A DNA stretch of 64,000 nucleotides from Phycisphaeraceae bacterium. Its GTDB lineage: Bacteria > Planctomycetota > Phycisphaerae > Phycisphaerales > SM1A02. Positions 27,577 to 37,854 of this stretch are shown here, one piece after another. A model generated the notes under the pieces. That model was not told the origin of the DNA and ran no database searches. It saw only the letters and a program-made list of their open reading frames with translations. Each line of letters starts with the position of its first letter. The stretch's first letter is position 1. Both the position numbers and the translations under genes were made by a program. Where the stretch lies: positions 434,001 to 498,000 of the forward strand of contig JAHBWZ010000002.1 in NCBI GenBank assembly GCA_019636755.1, read 5' to 3'.

Positions 27577-27618
27577 GATGGGCCCGTTCGGATGGGCCCG
27601 TTCGGATGGGCCCGTTCG
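27577..27618. repeat. Tandem repeat, 3 x 14 bp
   Basis: Three exact copies of GATGGGCCCGTTCG upstream of the secreted-protein gene that starts at 27449 (minus strand). Each unit contains the palindrome GGGCCC. It could affect the promoter or leader of that gene. Confidence 0.9.
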
Positions 27619-27745
27619 GGCCGATGGTATCGGCAGCCGGAACAGACCCACGTCTCCCTGCCGGCCTGGAAAGACGTGCTCGGCGCCGGCAGAGGACACG
27701 GGCACCTTACACGCACACTCGACCGCTCCATGCAATCGCCGGCCG

Positions 27746-29026
27746 TCAGCGTTCGCTGCCCGCCCGAGAGTGGATATCCACCCGGATCTTCTCGATCGCG
27801 GTCGGGGACGCGGCAAGCACCGTGAACTTCGCGCCGTCGGCCTCGAACGACTCGCCCGGCTCCGGTACGCGTCCCATCGACGCGAGCACGAAGCCCGCCA
27901 CGGTGTCGAAGTCCTCCTCCGGGATGGAGAGACCGAGGCGCTCGTTGAGGTCGTCCACGCGGTAGGCGCCGGCGACGATGCTCGCGTGCTCGTCGATCGT
28001 CTGCACCTCCGGGATCTCCTCCTCGCCCGTGTCGTGTTCGTCCTGGATCTCGCCGACGATCTCCTCCAGCACGTCCTCGATCGTCACCAGTCCGGCGGTG
28101 CCGCCGTACTCGTCGATGACCATCGCCATGTGCACCTCGCCGCGCTGGAAGTCGGTGAGGAGGTCCGCCACCGGTTTCGTGTCCGGCACGATGATCGGCC
28201 TCCGGAGCAGCGGCTCCAGGCGGAAGTCCTCGACATCGCGCCCGAGGAACGGGATGAGATCCTTCACGTAGAGGATGCCGACGACGGAGTCCAGGTTTTC
28301 ACGGTAGACCGGGATCCGCGAATGGCCCGCGGTGGCGATGAAGTCGCGGATCGCCGCGAGGTCGTCTGTGTACTCCAGGCCGTCGATCCGCGTCCGCGGT
28401 GTCATCACCTCGCTGACGGTGGTCGTGTTGAACTCGACGATGTTCTCCAGCAGTTCGGCCGCCTGCTGGTCGATGCGTCCCTCGCGCTCGGTGTCCTCGA
28501 TGCGGCGGAGCAGTTCCGCCTGCGCCTCGTCTTCGCCCTCGCGGAGGTTGGCGCCGGAGAGCCGGCGGACCACCTCGTCCACGAATGCGAACATCCGAGT
28601 GAGCGGCTGGAACGCGATCGCCATCGCCTTGAGCAGCGGCAGCGATCCGGCGACCAGGCCCGCGGAGACGTGACGTGACAGCGCCGACGCGATCACGACC
28701 GTCACCAGCCAGAGCAGGAGCATCGACACGATGCCGGCCAGGACGAGATCCCGGATCTCGATCCGCAGCCCCGAGTCCGCGTCGGCCGCGAACTCGACCA
28801 GGATGCACGCGAAGAACCCGAGCCGGCATCCGGTGCGGACGAGCGACACGGCAAGGCGCGCCGCATCCTGTCGGGCGAGCACCCAGCGGGCCATCTCCAG
28901 GCGGCCCTTCCGCTCGGCGCGGCTCTCCAGCGCCGACCGGCTCAGCACGATGAGCGACAACGAGAGCGCCGAGAGATACCCCGCCATCGCGAGCAGGATG
29001 GCCGCGGCCAGCATCACGAAGTTCAT
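27746..29026 (-). CDS. CNNM/CorC-type CBS-pair membrane protein
   Basis: Membrane protein of 426 residues in the HlyC/CorC (TlyC) family, linked to divalent-cation homeostasis. It has a DUF21-type membrane part (helices at residues ~4-28, 62-80, 92-115 and 122-140), a pair of CBS domains ([83 protein letters not shown]) and a C-terminal CorC/HlyC transporter-associated domain ([13 protein letters not shown] ... [19 protein letters not shown]). The start overlaps the ybeY stop by 4 nt (ATGA). The ybeY-corC order is common in bacteria. Confidence 0.93.
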   Translation of the reverse strand: MNFVMLAAAILLAMAGYLSALSLSLIVLSRSALESRAERKGRLEMARWVLARQDAARLAVSLVRTGCRLGFFACILVEFAADADSGLRIEIRDLVLAGIVSMLLLWLVTVVIASALSRHVSAGLVAGSLPLLKAMAIAFQPLTRMFAFVDEVVRRLSGANLREGEDEAQAELLRRIEDTEREGRIDQQAAELLENIVEFNTTTVSEVMTPRTRIDGLEYTDDLAAIRDFIATAGHSRIPVYRENLDSVVGILYVKDLIPFLGRDVEDFRLEPLLRRPIIVPDTKPVADLLTDFQRGEVHMAMVIDEYGGTAGLVTIEDVLEEIVGEIQDEHDTGEEEIPEVQTIDEHASIVAGAYRVDDLNERLGLSIPEEDFDTVAGFVLASMGRVPEPGESFEADGAKFTVLAASPTAIEKIRVDIHSRAGSER

Positions 29027-29577
29027 CGCGTCCTTTCCTCTCCCGGATCATGCTCGTCCCTCCGGAAGACGGGCGGGAGTCCGAGCGCGCCGAGGATCCG
29101 GTCCTCCTCCGCGTGCATCGCCCGGAACGCGTCCGCATCGTGGTCGTCGTGCCCCGCGGCGTGCAGCAGGCCGTGCAGGATGTAGAGCAGGAGTTCCTCG
29201 CGAACCCCGTGCCTGCGCGCGGCGGCCTCCCGCCGCGCCACGTCCGCCCCGACGGCGATGTCCACGTCGATCGGCGCGGGCGGCGCCGCGTGGACGAACG
29301 TCAGGACATCCGTCGGGCCCGACTCGCCCAGGTGGCGCCCATGCATGTCCGCCATCGCGGCATCGTCCAGCAGCACCACGGCGACCCGCTCCACCGCGCA
29401 CGGCAGGTGCGGCAGGGCGCGCACGGTCATCTCGCGCAGCCACGCCTCCATGCCGGGACTGCCGGGACCGCCGGGACCGCCGGGACCGCCCCGGACCGTG
29501 ACATCGCAGCGCCCCGCGTCCGGGCGGTCGTCGGCCGCGCCGGTGCATTCCGACGGCGCCTCGCGTGCTCGCGGCAT
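29023..29577 (-). CDS. ybeY: Endoribonuclease YbeY (rRNA maturation)
   Basis: Zinc-dependent RNase of 16S rRNA maturation and ribosome quality control. Recognised by VAVVLLDDAAMADMHGRHLG, the diagnostic TDVLTFVH and the zinc motif HGLLHAAGHDDHD. The classical motif HxxxHxxxxxH is altered: the first two His fit (about residues 135 and 139), but the third expected position is Asp, with His at +8 and +11 relative to the first. The N-terminal strand (CDVTVRG) is followed by a Gly-Pro run. The start is uncertain: ATG 29577 is chosen as the nearest one before that strand, and the frame is open to 29811. It is cotranscribed with the corC-type gene. Confidence 0.85.
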   Translation of the reverse strand: MPRAREAPSECTGAADDRPDAGRCDVTVRGGPGGPGGPGSPGMEAWLREMTVRALPHLPCAVERVAVVLLDDAAMADMHGRHLGESGPTDVLTFVHAAPPAPIDVDIAVGADVARREAAARRHGVREELLLYILHGLLHAAGHDDHDADAFRAMHAEEDRILGALGLPPVFRRDEHDPGEERTR

Positions 29578-30171
29578 GCGAGGCCGAGGTTCAGGCGGGG
29601 GGTCCGAACTGCCGGCGTCCGCGCCCGCGGCGGCGCTGTCGCGCCGCTCCGCCGGAGGCGCGGTCGCCGAGGCGCCGTGGCCGCGACCGGTCGCCGCGCG
29701 CCCGTTCGACCGGGTCGCACCGGTCCGGCCGGTCAGGGTCCGGCGCGCCGACTGCGCCGCGGCACCACGCGGGTGCTGACCTTGCCTGCCTGACCTGTTC
29801 GACGCGTTCACGAGTGCGGTTCATCCACGGACCCGACGCGGGTCCACCCCGGGGCCGGCATCTCCCGCGTTCGCGGCGAGGCACCGGCACACCCCCCGCG
29901 ACGTGCACCCTTCCGGGAGGCGCGGGGGCAGAGAGTAGCATGATACTGGTCGATGGTGCCGCCGAGACCGGTCGGCGCGGCCTGTCCGTCGGTTCGAGCG
30001 CCGCAGAGCCGCACCGCGACCGCCCGGGCCGTTTCCCGCGGTGGATTCCCGGACCAGATGAGGGTCACGGGCGCGCCGCCCCCGGGCTCGCGCCCGCGCG
30101 GATCCACGCGGCGCCGAGTCACCCGCCTCCGTCCATGGGATCCTGACCGCCTGACCGCCGATGAGCCCCGC
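29578..30171. other. Divergent region between ybeY and Ser/Thr kinase
   Basis: About 590 nt between divergently transcribed genes. The 29578-29811 part is open in the ybeY frame and could be an N-terminal extension, but it is Arg/Ala/Pro-rich low complexity. TAGCAT/GATACT-like hexamers near 29935-29948 could be promoter elements. Nothing else is recognised. Confidence 0.4.
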
Positions 30172-32310
30172 GTGAACGTACCGGACCAGATCGGCTCCTA
30201 CCGCATCCAGCGCATCCTCGGCAGCGGAGGCTCGGCGACCGTCTACGCGGCGCTCCAGACGCGGCCGCGCCGGACGGTGGCCATCAAGATGCTCCGCGGC
30301 GCCGCGTCCGACGCGGTGTCGATCCGCCGCTTCCAGCGAGAGATCGAGATCCTCGGCCGCCTGCGCCACCCCTGGGTCGGCCAGGTCTACGAGGCGGGCG
30401 TCCATCAGGACGGCGATCGTCAGATTCCGTACTACGTGATGGAGTACGTCCCCGGCGCCAAGCCGATCACGGAGTACTGCGAGTCGGCGGGACTCGACCT
30501 GCGTGATCGCATCAAGCTCTTCGTCAAGGTCTGCGCCGCCGTGCAGCACGGCCACCACCGGCGCATCGTCCACCGCGATCTCAAGCCCGGCAACATCCTG
30601 ATCGACGATCGCGGCGAACCGAAGATCATCGACTTCGGAATCGCGCGGGCTCCCGACGCCGAGACGCTCGACGATGCCGAGGTCACCGAACCCGGTCGAT
30701 TCACCGGGACCATCCAGTACATGGCGCCGGAGCGCCTGGGCAGCGAGGAGCAGGATGCCGATGCCCGCGGCGATGTCTATGCGCTCGGCGCGGTCCTGCA
30801 TCGACTGCTGACCGGGCGGCTCCCGCATGACCTCAGCGGGCTCACGCTCTTCACCGCCGCGAAGCGCGTCCGCGAGCGCGAACCCGAGCGTCCGTCCGCG
30901 GTCAACCCGGCGCTGCGCGGCGATCTCGAGACCATCCTGCTCAAGGCGCTTGCGCGCGCGCCGGAGGATCGATACCGGTCGGCCGGAAGCCTGGGGCGCG
31001 ACCTCCTGCGGTGGCTTGCCCACAAGCCGATCAATGCACGCCGTGCGGGACACTGGCACCGGTTGCGCCTGCTCGTGCGCCGGCACCGGACGGAGTCGAT
31101 CGCGGCGCTCCTCGTCCTGATGATCATCGGCGCGGCGGCGACCGCGCTGCTCATTCAGAACGCGATGCTGCGCGGTCTTGCGACGCCCGGCATCGCACCG
31201 TCCACCGACCGCCTGGCGGGCGTGGAACCCGGCGCCACGAACGGGGGCGCCGACGGCGACGCCGGCGCGGCGGATCCGGATCCGGACCGCGTCGTACGGC
31301 CGCCCGACAGCCGCCGCCCGGGACGCGACCCCTCGCGCGACGGCGATCCCGAGCGCGGGGAGAACGTCGTCATCGCCGTGCCGGGTCAGCCGGTGGCGCT
31401 GATCGAGGCCGACCACGGGTCCGGCGCGCGCGTGATCCTCGCGCTCGCCGACGGCGCCGCCGAGGTTCATGATGCACGGAACCGGCGCGCCATCGCCCGC
31501 ATTCCGGCCGGCGCGACCGGCGTGATCGGCGCCGGGTTCGTGAACGATGGCGCCGGCGTCGCCGTGATCGACGCCGGCGGCGCGATCCGCATCACCGGCC
31601 GCGCCGCCGAAGCCGCGGACCTGCAGATCGCCGGCGCCGGCAACGCATTTGCAGCCGTCGTGGCGCCGCCGGTCCCGGCGGGCGCGCTCGCACCGGACGG
31701 CTCCGGTGACGCGGGGATCGACACGCCGACGTGGATCGCGGTGTCCCACGGAGACCTCACCATCCGCATGCACCGACCCGGCGTCGCCGGCGCGCGGATC
31801 ATCCGCAGTACACAGGGCGCCTTCACGCGGCTCGCGTCGGACGCCGCCGGTGCGCAGCTCGCGGCATGGGCGCCGGGCTCGCGCGCCCTGGTCGTCTTCG
31901 ATGCCGCGTCCGGGCAGGAGCGCGGGGTCGCACGGCTGCCCGACGCCGACGGGCCGGTACTTGCCATCGGGTTCGTACCCGAAGGAACGGCGGTCCTCAC
32001 CGCGCATCCCGACATGGTGGTCCGGCGACCGCTCGACGGCGCGCCACCGACGCGCCGGGCGCTGGATCCCGGCAGCGCGACGTTCGCCGCCGTGGACCCG
32101 GTGCTGGGACGTGTCGTCTGCATCGCGGGATCGATCGTCCATGTGATCGACGTCCGCGGGCTCGAGATGCTCGCGCGCGCCATCGAGCGACCCGAGTCCG
32201 ATCCTCCCACGTCCGCAGCGTCCGTCAGTGCCCTGCAGGCCGTGGCCATCGTGGGATCGAGGGGGACGGTCGTACTTCTGCCCGCCCCGCGCGTACACTC
32301 GCCGTCATGA
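30172..32310 (+). CDS. Transmembrane Ser/Thr protein kinase
   Basis: Hanks-type kinase of 712 residues. Catalytic features are complete: glycine loop GSGGSATVY (17-25), Lys39 in [14 protein letters not shown] with Asp136, DFG at 154-156 and MAPE at 184-187. A membrane helix ([20 protein letters not shown], residues ~307-326) separates it from a C-terminal domain (~330-712) with repeating beta-type segments such as [12 protein letters not shown] and [15 protein letters not shown], probably a sensor propeller. GTG at 30172 is chosen because it falls just before the kinase fold; the frame is open to 29953 but that part is not kinase-like. The stop overlaps the hslV start (ATGA). Confidence 0.9.
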   Translation: MNVPDQIGSYRIQRILGSGGSATVYAALQTRPRRTVAIKMLRGAASDAVSIRRFQREIEILGRLRHPWVGQVYEAGVHQDGDRQIPYYVMEYVPGAKPITEYCESAGLDLRDRIKLFVKVCAAVQHGHHRRIVHRDLKPGNILIDDRGEPKIIDFGIARAPDAETLDDAEVTEPGRFTGTIQYMAPERLGSEEQDADARGDVYALGAVLHRLLTGRLPHDLSGLTLFTAAKRVREREPERPSAVNPALRGDLETILLKALARAPEDRYRSAGSLGRDLLRWLAHKPINARRAGHWHRLRLLVRRHRTESIAALLVLMIIGAAATALLIQNAMLRGLATPGIAPSTDRLAGVEPGATNGGADGDAGAADPDPDRVVRPPDSRRPGRDPSRDGDPERGENVVIAVPGQPVALIEADHGSGARVILALADGAAEVHDARNRRAIARIPAGATGVIGAGFVNDGAGVAVIDAGGAIRITGRAAEAADLQIAGAGNAFAAVVAPPVPAGALAPDGSGDAGIDTPTWIAVSHGDLTIRMHRPGVAGARIIRSTQGAFTRLASDAAGAQLAAWAPGSRALVVFDAASGQERGVARLPDADGPVLAIGFVPEGTAVLTAHPDMVVRRPLDGAPPTRRALDPGSATFAAVDPVLGRVVCIAGSIVHVIDVRGLEMLARAIERPESDPPTSAASVSALQAVAIVGSRGTVVLLPAPRVHSPS
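32294..32299 (+). promoter_or_regulatory. -10-like hexamer at hslV
   Basis: TACACT ends 7 nt before the hslV ATG at 32307, inside the end of the kinase gene. This could give hslV its own leaderless transcript. Confidence 0.4.
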
Positions 32311-32870
32311 CGCAGCCGCGCATCCGCTCCACGACGATTCTCGCCGTCCGTCGCGACGGACGTGTCGCCATCGCCGGCGACGGACAGGTCACGCTCGGCC
32401 AGATGGTCGCCAAGGCGGACGCCACCAAGATCCGACTGCTCGGGGATCTGGGGGCGGGCCGCCGCGGCGTGCTCGCCGGCTTCGCGGGGTCGGCGGCGGA
32501 CGCGTTCGCGCTGCTGGAGCGGTTCGAGGCGCGCCTGCGCGAGTCTCCGACCAGCCTGCTCAAGGCCGCGATCGAACTGGCGCGGCAGTGGCGGATGGAT
32601 CGCGCGCTGCGCCGACTGGAGTCCCTGCTCGTCGTCGCGGACCTGGAGCGCACGCTCATGCTCTCCGGCCAGGGCGACGTGATCGAGCCGGCGGAGGGCT
32701 GCTGCGCGATCGGGTCAGGCGGCGGCTATGCCACCGCGGCGGCACGCGCGCTTCTGCAGCACACACCCATGCCGGCCGGCGCCATCGCCGAGGAGGCACT
32801 GCGCATCGCCGGTGAACTCTGCGTCTACACGAACACGAACATCACGCGGCTTGAAATCGCGCCGTCCTGA
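32307..32870 (+). CDS. hslV: ATP-dependent protease subunit HslV
   Basis: Proteasome-like threonine protease of 187 residues that works with the HslU ATPase. The N-terminus shows a short propeptide followed by the catalytic threonine ([25 protein letters not shown]; Thr9 is the expected nucleophile) and the [10 protein letters not shown] segment. Other marks are [25 protein letters not shown] and [16 protein letters not shown]. It overlaps the kinase gene by 4 nt. No hslU gene lies nearby, so the partner must be encoded elsewhere. Confidence 0.93.
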   Translation: MTQPRIRSTTILAVRRDGRVAIAGDGQVTLGQMVAKADATKIRLLGDLGAGRRGVLAGFAGSAADAFALLERFEARLRESPTSLLKAAIELARQWRMDRALRRLESLLVVADLERTLMLSGQGDVIEPAEGCCAIGSGGGYATAAARALLQHTPMPAGAIAEEALRIAGELCVYTNTNITRLEIAPS

Positions 32871-32878
32871 CACGGATC

Positions 32879-33226
32879 ATGCGGCACCGACCGGCTTCTC
32901 CGAATCGAACCCGGCTGATCATCGATCAGACGCTCAGCGGCGCGGGGCTCATCGCGATCGGTGCCGCGAGCACCGCGCTCCACCTGATCGGTGATCCACC
33001 GCGCCGGCCCTTCCAGCTTCTCTGGCTGGCGGGCGCCCGGGACGCGATCGTCGTGCTCCTGGCCGCGACCACGGCGCTCTGCATGCTGCTGGTTCTCGGG
33101 CTCCTGCGGCGCCGGCTGCCGCCGATGCTCCTGCTGGCCGCGGGCGCCTTCCTGCTCCTGGCGCTGACGATCTTTCCGGACCGTCTCCGGGCGGTGGCGA
33201 CGGGCGTCTCCGGCCGACTGCCGTGA
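32879..33226 (+). CDS. Small membrane protein
   Basis: Unrecognised 115-residue protein with three predicted membrane helices (SGAGLIAIGAASTALHLI, AIVVLLAATTALCMLLVLGL, MLLLAAGAFLLLALTIF) and basic connecting ends. It starts 8 nt after hslV and is probably the last gene of that transcript. No functional clue is seen. Confidence 0.65.
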   Translation: MRHRPASPNRTRLIIDQTLSGAGLIAIGAASTALHLIGDPPRRPFQLLWLAGARDAIVVLLAATTALCMLLVLGLLRRRLPPMLLLAAGAFLLLALTIFPDRLRAVATGVSGRLP

Positions 33227-33284
33227 TGCCGGCACCGCGCGCCCGCACTCAGTCTGCCCCGGCGAATCGCCGACATTCCTCTCC

Positions 33285-34016
33285 ATGGAGTGGCTTCTTC
33301 GCCTCTGGCATGCCGGAGCAGGCGAGGTCCATCCGGACGTGCGATCGCACCTGGAGGCCGCGCTGAAGCGGCGCGCCCGCGTGGAACTCGTATCACTGCG
33401 CGACGGCGAGGATGCGGGGCCGCTCGTGACCACGATCGAAGCGCTCCACGACGGCGTCATCATCGCGATCCCGGCGCTGCGCGGGGTCAGCCGACCGCTC
33501 AGGCGATTCCAGTCCGTCCAGTGCACGTTCGACGATGACCACGTCAGGCTGACGGGCACGACCCACGTGCGCGGACGTGCCCGGTTCCGCGCCGCGGCCG
33601 GCGGCGAGGGCACGGGCTACCGGCTCGCCTGGCCGACCGCGCTCGCCCCCGTGGCCTGCCGCCGGACGGTCCGTGAAGCGATCGGCGACCCGCTGCGCGA
33701 GGCGGTGCTCACGCTGCCCGAGCGATCCGGACCGATGCTCGGCGCGATCGAGGACCTGGATGAGAACGGTGCGCTGCTTCGATGCCGCAACGGATCGCCG
33801 GAGCGGCTGGACGGTCGGATCGCGCACCTCTCGATGCAGCTGGCCGACCCCATCGGCCGCGTCGATGACGCCGTCCGGATCGTCTCGGTCCTTCCCGATG
33901 GCGCTCACCTGCTCGTGCGCATCGCGTTCACCGCGCCGAACGAGGCCATTGCCAGGGTCCTTGGACGGCACGACCGCGGGCTGCGCCGCAACGCCGACCT
34001 GCACCCGACGGGCTGA
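33285..34016 (+). CDS. PilZ/YcgR-like protein (tentative)
   Basis: Cytoplasmic 243-residue protein. Its layout resembles YcgR-type cyclic-di-GMP effectors: an N-terminal beta domain (RARVELVSLRDGEDAGPLVT, GVIIAIPALRG, QCTFDDDHVRLTGTTHVRG), then CRRTVREAIGDPL in the place of the RxxxR motif, and a second barrel beginning GAIEDLDENGALLRC where PilZ domains have DLSxxG. The key DxSxxG motif is therefore degenerate (DLDENG), and c-di-GMP binding is doubtful. It is separated from the membrane-protein gene by 58 nt. Confidence 0.5.
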   Translation: MEWLLRLWHAGAGEVHPDVRSHLEAALKRRARVELVSLRDGEDAGPLVTTIEALHDGVIIAIPALRGVSRPLRRFQSVQCTFDDDHVRLTGTTHVRGRARFRAAAGGEGTGYRLAWPTALAPVACRRTVREAIGDPLREAVLTLPERSGPMLGAIEDLDENGALLRCRNGSPERLDGRIAHLSMQLADPIGRVDDAVRIVSVLPDGAHLLVRIAFTAPNEAIARVLGRHDRGLRRNADLHPTG

Positions 34017-34029
34017 TCCTCCGGCGCCT

Positions 34030-34335
34030 CTACTCCGGTGCGGCGCCGTCACATTCCGCGGGGCCCGCGTCCTTCGCTTCGCGCCGCGCCTGCCGGTACG
34101 CCGCGCGCTGCTCGGCGTACCGCTGCGGATCGATCCCGAGGTCTGGCTCGGCCTCGCCGGATGCCCACTGCCCATGCAGCGCAGTCAGCGACCGGACGCA
34201 CCAGCCGCAGCCCGTCCCCGCGCCCAGGCACTCGCTCAAGCGCGACGCGACCGTCGGACGCTCGCGCCGGAGGAACGCGCGGATCTTCCGCAGGCTCACG
34301 TGGAAGCAGAGACAGACGTCTTCGTCGGGATCCAT
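34030..34335 (-). CDS. BFD-like [2Fe-2S] protein
   Basis: Small 101-residue protein with a bacterioferritin-associated-ferredoxin fold: Cys-x-Cys (VCLCFHVSLRKIRAFL) and Cys-x2-Cys (GTGCGWCVRSL), about 33 residues apart, the arrangement that binds a 2Fe-2S cluster. Such proteins help to release stored iron or act as redox domains. A ~45-residue charged tail follows. The start is ATG 34335 (MDPDEDVCLC), immediately before the cluster motif; the frame upstream is not conserved-looking. No bacterioferritin gene lies nearby. Confidence 0.8.
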   Translation of the reverse strand: MDPDEDVCLCFHVSLRKIRAFLRRERPTVASRLSECLGAGTGCGWCVRSLTALHGQWASGEAEPDLGIDPQRYAEQRAAYRQARREAKDAGPAECDGAAPE

Positions 34336-34517
34336 GCGCTCACTTCGACCCGCATCGTATCGAGTGCGCACCGCACCAGGTCCGCCCGTGGTGCCGCGGG
34401 CCGCGGCGCTCGTGCGTCCCCGCCGCGATGCGCCACCGCCCGGGCGGATCGCCGGCACCCGTCCCGCGTCGTTTCCGCGGCGTGACTCGGGAGGCCCATC
34501 GGCACCGGCCGCGTCAA

Positions 34518-34547
34518 TTGACGCTCGCCCGGACTCCCCCGTAGGAT
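34518..34547 (+). promoter_or_regulatory. Sigma-70-like promoter for metallophosphoesterase gene
   Basis: TTGACG (34518-34523), an 18-bp spacer and TAGGAT (34542-34547). It would give a leader of about 110 nt before the GTG at 34666. The 330-nt gap holding it shows no gene. Confidence 0.6.
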
Positions 34548-34665
34548 CGCCGCTTCGGCCGGTCGGGGGACGGCCCGCCGCTCACAGGACAGCCCGATTC
34601 CGGGGCTCGCCGGGTGACCGTCTCCCACGTGCCGGGCACAGTGCCGCCCACCTCGAGTCCCATCG

Positions 34666-35427
34666 GTGCGTATCGCGATCATCTCCGACATCCACGGCAA
34701 CCTCGAAGCGCTCCAGGCGGTCTTTGCGCACATGGAGAACGAGCGCGTGGATCGGGTGATCTGCCTCGGCGACATCCTCGGCTACGGGCCGGACCCGGTG
34801 GCCTGCGTGGACCTCGTGTCGGCGCGGTGCGAGTGGAGCCTGATGGGCAACCACGACTTCGGCGTGCTCTACGAGCCCACGAACTTCAACGCGTCGGCCG
34901 AACAGGCCGCGTTCTGGACGCGGGCGCAGTTCGAGGCCGAGACCGACCCCGAGCGCGCCCGGCGACGCTGGGACTTCCTCGGCCGGCTGCGCGTCCGCGT
35001 CTCGTTCGGCGAGTTCCTCTGCGTGCACGGGACGCCGCGGCGCCCGATCAATGAGTACCTCTTCCCCGACGACGCCCTCAACTCCCCGGTCAAGATGCAG
35101 CAGATCTTCGAGCGGGTGGAGCACTACTGCCTCGTCGGCCACACGCATGTCCCGGGCGTCTTCACGAACGAGCCGGACTTCTACCCGCCCGACGACCTCG
35201 GCGGCGTCTACCGGCTGAACGGGAACGAGAAGGCCATCATCAATCCCGGGTCGGTCGGACAGCCGCGCGATCTCGACCCGAGGTCCAGTTACGCCATCCT
35301 TGACGAGGACGCGCGGGAAGTTCACTTTCACCGCCTCACCTACGACGTCGACGCGGTCGTCGCGAAGATCCACGCCATCGCCGAACTCTCGGACTGGCTC
35401 GGCGATCGCCTGCGTGATGGCCGCTGA
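34666..35427 (+). CDS. Metallophosphoesterase (YfcE/MJ0936-like)
   Basis: Calcineurin-like phosphoesterase of 253 residues. Metal-binding motifs are visible in order: SDIHGNLEAL (D-x-H), CLGDILGYGPDP (GD), MGNHDFGV (GNH), VHGTPRRP and VGHTHVPGVF (GH-T-H), plus INPGSVGQPRD near the end. The family hydrolyses phosphodiesters or phosphoesters; the substrate is unknown. The GTG at 34666 is the only start that gives the family N-terminus (MRIAIISDIHGN). A clear promoter lies upstream, and yidC follows after 39 nt. Confidence 0.92.
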   Translation: MRIAIISDIHGNLEALQAVFAHMENERVDRVICLGDILGYGPDPVACVDLVSARCEWSLMGNHDFGVLYEPTNFNASAEQAAFWTRAQFEAETDPERARRRWDFLGRLRVRVSFGEFLCVHGTPRRPINEYLFPDDALNSPVKMQQIFERVEHYCLVGHTHVPGVFTNEPDFYPPDDLGGVYRLNGNEKAIINPGSVGQPRDLDPRSSYAILDEDAREVHFHRLTYDVDAVVAKIHAIAELSDWLGDRLRDGR

Positions 35428-35466
35428 CGCTTCCACACCGCGCGCCGCGAGAACGCCCGAGACGCA

Positions 35467-37854
35467 ATGACGCCACGCGCCCGCCGCCTTGTCCTTGTTT
35501 CCATCGTCGGTGCCGCTGCGATCGGCATCGTCTTCTTCGTGTTCCTCTCGACGCTGTCGAGGACGCGCGCCGTGCCGGCCGATCGGACGCGCACCGCCGC
35601 GTCCGCCGCGAACGAAGCGGTGACACCCGCGGATGCCCCGGCGACGGACGGGACCGGCGCGGTCGCGCAGCGCACGGGATCCGCAGCGGATGCCTCGGCC
35701 GGCGACGGTCCGCCGGCCGAGGGCGAGTCGCCGCGCCTCGACGGGGACGGGGCCGCGGTCACCGAGCCGCCGGCGCCGGACCGCCCGCCGCTCGTCGGAC
35801 TGACTTCGCGCGCGCCGGATCGCGGGACCCGCGGACTGGAGACGCCGACGCAGGCGCTCGGCAGCCTGGATCCCGCCGTCGCGCCGATGCAGGTGCGCTT
35901 CTCCCGCGCGGGCGCCGGCATCGAGGCGATCGTCTTCGCCGACATCTGGGAACGGGCGCGGGACAAGCACCGTGCCGACCGCGCCCGCGCCGCGCAGCGC
36001 GCCGGCCGCCCGGCCGACGACATGCCTCCGGACGAGGCGCGGTACCAGCTCGTCGGCACACGGCGACTTGCGAATGACCGGATGCGGACGAGGCTGGCGC
36101 CCGTGGGCGAGACCGGCATCGACGTACCGGAACTCGCCCTCAACGACATCGTCATCGACGGACAGACCGTCAACCTGCTGGCGTACAACCGCGACGCGGA
36201 CGACAACCGGATCTACATCTGGTCCGAGACCGGACCGGGGCGGTTCGAGACGGAGGTGGTCGACGCCGACGGCCGGCCGATCGTCGCCATCGAGCGGTCG
36301 TTCCACCTGGGCGCCCAGTACGACCTCACGGTCACGCAGCGGGTGCGCAACCTGAGCGGCCGACCGCTCTCGATCCGCCTCTCCCAGTACGGGCCCGGCG
36401 ACCTGCGCGTCGACCGGTCACGGTACATCGATCGCCGCCGGTATCGCTTCGGGTACCTCGTCCCGGCGCAGGATCCGCAGCGGCTCTACCCGCAGGCGGA
36501 CGACACCGGCGTCAGTTTCGATCGAAGCGAGATCGTCAAGCGCGACGACGTGGACGTGTGGCCGAACGCCAGGTCCGTGAAGCAGGACTATGAACTCTCC
36601 TGGTTCGGCGTCACCAACCGCTATTTTGCCTTCTGCGTCCACCCGATCGTCGACCGGACGACCGGCGCCGGGTCCCGGCGGCTCCAGGACACGTTCGTCC
36701 GGATCCTGCATGAGAAGGCGGATCCGGTCGGCGAGAACCAGGACTTCGACAAGGTCGCGCTGTTCACGTATCTCGTCAGCGCGGATCGGACGCTTCCGGC
36801 GGACGGTGAACTGGCGTTCGACTTCGGTGCCTACACCGGCCCGCTGGAACGGAGCATCCTCAATGCCGAGCCGACCTACACCTCGCTGGGGATGGGCAAC
36901 CTGATCCTCTACCGGATGTCGGACTGGTGCGCGATGTGCACCTTCCAGTGGCTCGCCGTCCTGCTGCTCAACTTCCTCGCGCTGATCCATGACTATGCGG
37001 TCTTCGACTGGGGCGTTGCGATCATCGTCCTGGTGGTCATCGTCCGCGCCCTGCTTCATCCGATCACGCGGAAGTCCCAGATCAACATGCAGCGCTTCGG
37101 CCGGCGCATGGCCGCGATGAAGCCGGAGATCGACCGGCTCAAGAAGAAGTACGGCGATGATCAGAAGCGGTTCCAGCAGGAGCAGATGCGGCTCATGCGG
37201 GAACACGGCGTCAATCCGCTGCACATGCTGGGCTGCCTGCCGCTCTTCCTGCAGACGCCCATCTGGTTCGCCCTGTACGCGATGCTCTACTTCGCGTTCG
37301 ATCTCCGCCACGAGGCGGCGTTCTACGGGGTCTTCCAGGCGATCAGCGGCGGCTCATGGGCGTTCCTCGCCGACCTCTCCGCGGCCGATCACTTCCTGGG
37401 TGAACTCGAGAAGCCGGTCAACTTCCTCTTCTTCAACATCACCGGCATCAACGTTCTCCCGGTCCTCATGGGGATCATCTTCTTCGTCCAGCAGAAGTAC
37501 CTGACCCCGCCGCCGTCGGCGGCGATGACGCCGGAGCAGATCCAGCAGCAGAAGATCATGCGGGTCATGTTCGTGGTGCTCCTGCCGGTCATGCTCTATG
37601 GCGCGCCGGCGGGACTCACGCTGTACATGATCACCTCCAGCCTGATCGGCATCATCGAGAGCCGCTACATCCGCAACCACATCACCCAGCAGGACCTGGA
37701 ACCGACGAAGAAGGAAGCGGAGCGGCAGAAGAAGCCCTCCCGGTTCGGTCGGGACGCCCAGAGCCGGGCGATGCGCGGCATGCTGGAACGGGCGCAGGAG
37801 CGGGAAGCGGAGAAGCGCCGCGAAAAGGAGCGTCGCTTCAAGAAGCGGCGGTGA
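35467..37854 (+). CDS. yidC: Membrane protein insertase YidC
   Basis: Inserts and folds inner-membrane proteins with or without Sec. The 795-residue product has an N-terminal helix ([20 protein letters not shown]), a Pro/Ala-rich linker, a large periplasmic beta domain (~120-470) and the conserved five-helix core (~480-760): [76 protein letters not shown] and [27 protein letters not shown] basic tail ends in KKRR. A large periplasmic domain indicates a diderm. The stop overlaps the mnmE GTG start (GTGA). Confidence 0.95.
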   Translation: MTPRARRLVLVSIVGAAAIGIVFFVFLSTLSRTRAVPADRTRTAASAANEAVTPADAPATDGTGAVAQRTGSAADASAGDGPPAEGESPRLDGDGAAVTEPPAPDRPPLVGLTSRAPDRGTRGLETPTQALGSLDPAVAPMQVRFSRAGAGIEAIVFADIWERARDKHRADRARAAQRAGRPADDMPPDEARYQLVGTRRLANDRMRTRLAPVGETGIDVPELALNDIVIDGQTVNLLAYNRDADDNRIYIWSETGPGRFETEVVDADGRPIVAIERSFHLGAQYDLTVTQRVRNLSGRPLSIRLSQYGPGDLRVDRSRYIDRRRYRFGYLVPAQDPQRLYPQADDTGVSFDRSEIVKRDDVDVWPNARSVKQDYELSWFGVTNRYFAFCVHPIVDRTTGAGSRRLQDTFVRILHEKADPVGENQDFDKVALFTYLVSADRTLPADGELAFDFGAYTGPLERSILNAEPTYTSLGMGNLILYRMSDWCAMCTFQWLAVLLLNFLALIHDYAVFDWGVAIIVLVVIVRALLHPITRKSQINMQRFGRRMAAMKPEIDRLKKKYGDDQKRFQQEQMRLMREHGVNPLHMLGCLPLFLQTPIWFALYAMLYFAFDLRHEAAFYGVFQAISGGSWAFLADLSAADHFLGELEKPVNFLFFNITGINVLPVLMGIIFFVQQKYLTPPPSAAMTPEQIQQQKIMRVMFVVLLPVMLYGAPAGLTLYMITSSLIGIIESRYIRNHITQQDLEPTKKEAERQKKPSRFGRDAQSRAMRGMLERAQEREAEKRREKERRFKKRR

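Noticed and set aside
29821-32298. 825-codon minus-strand ORF
   Set aside because: Antisense shadow of the Ser/Thr kinase, whose catalytic motifs are complete on the plus strand.
32307-32870. Search for hslU next to hslV
   Set aside because: Neither flank encodes an AAA+ ATPase; the following gene is a small membrane protein.
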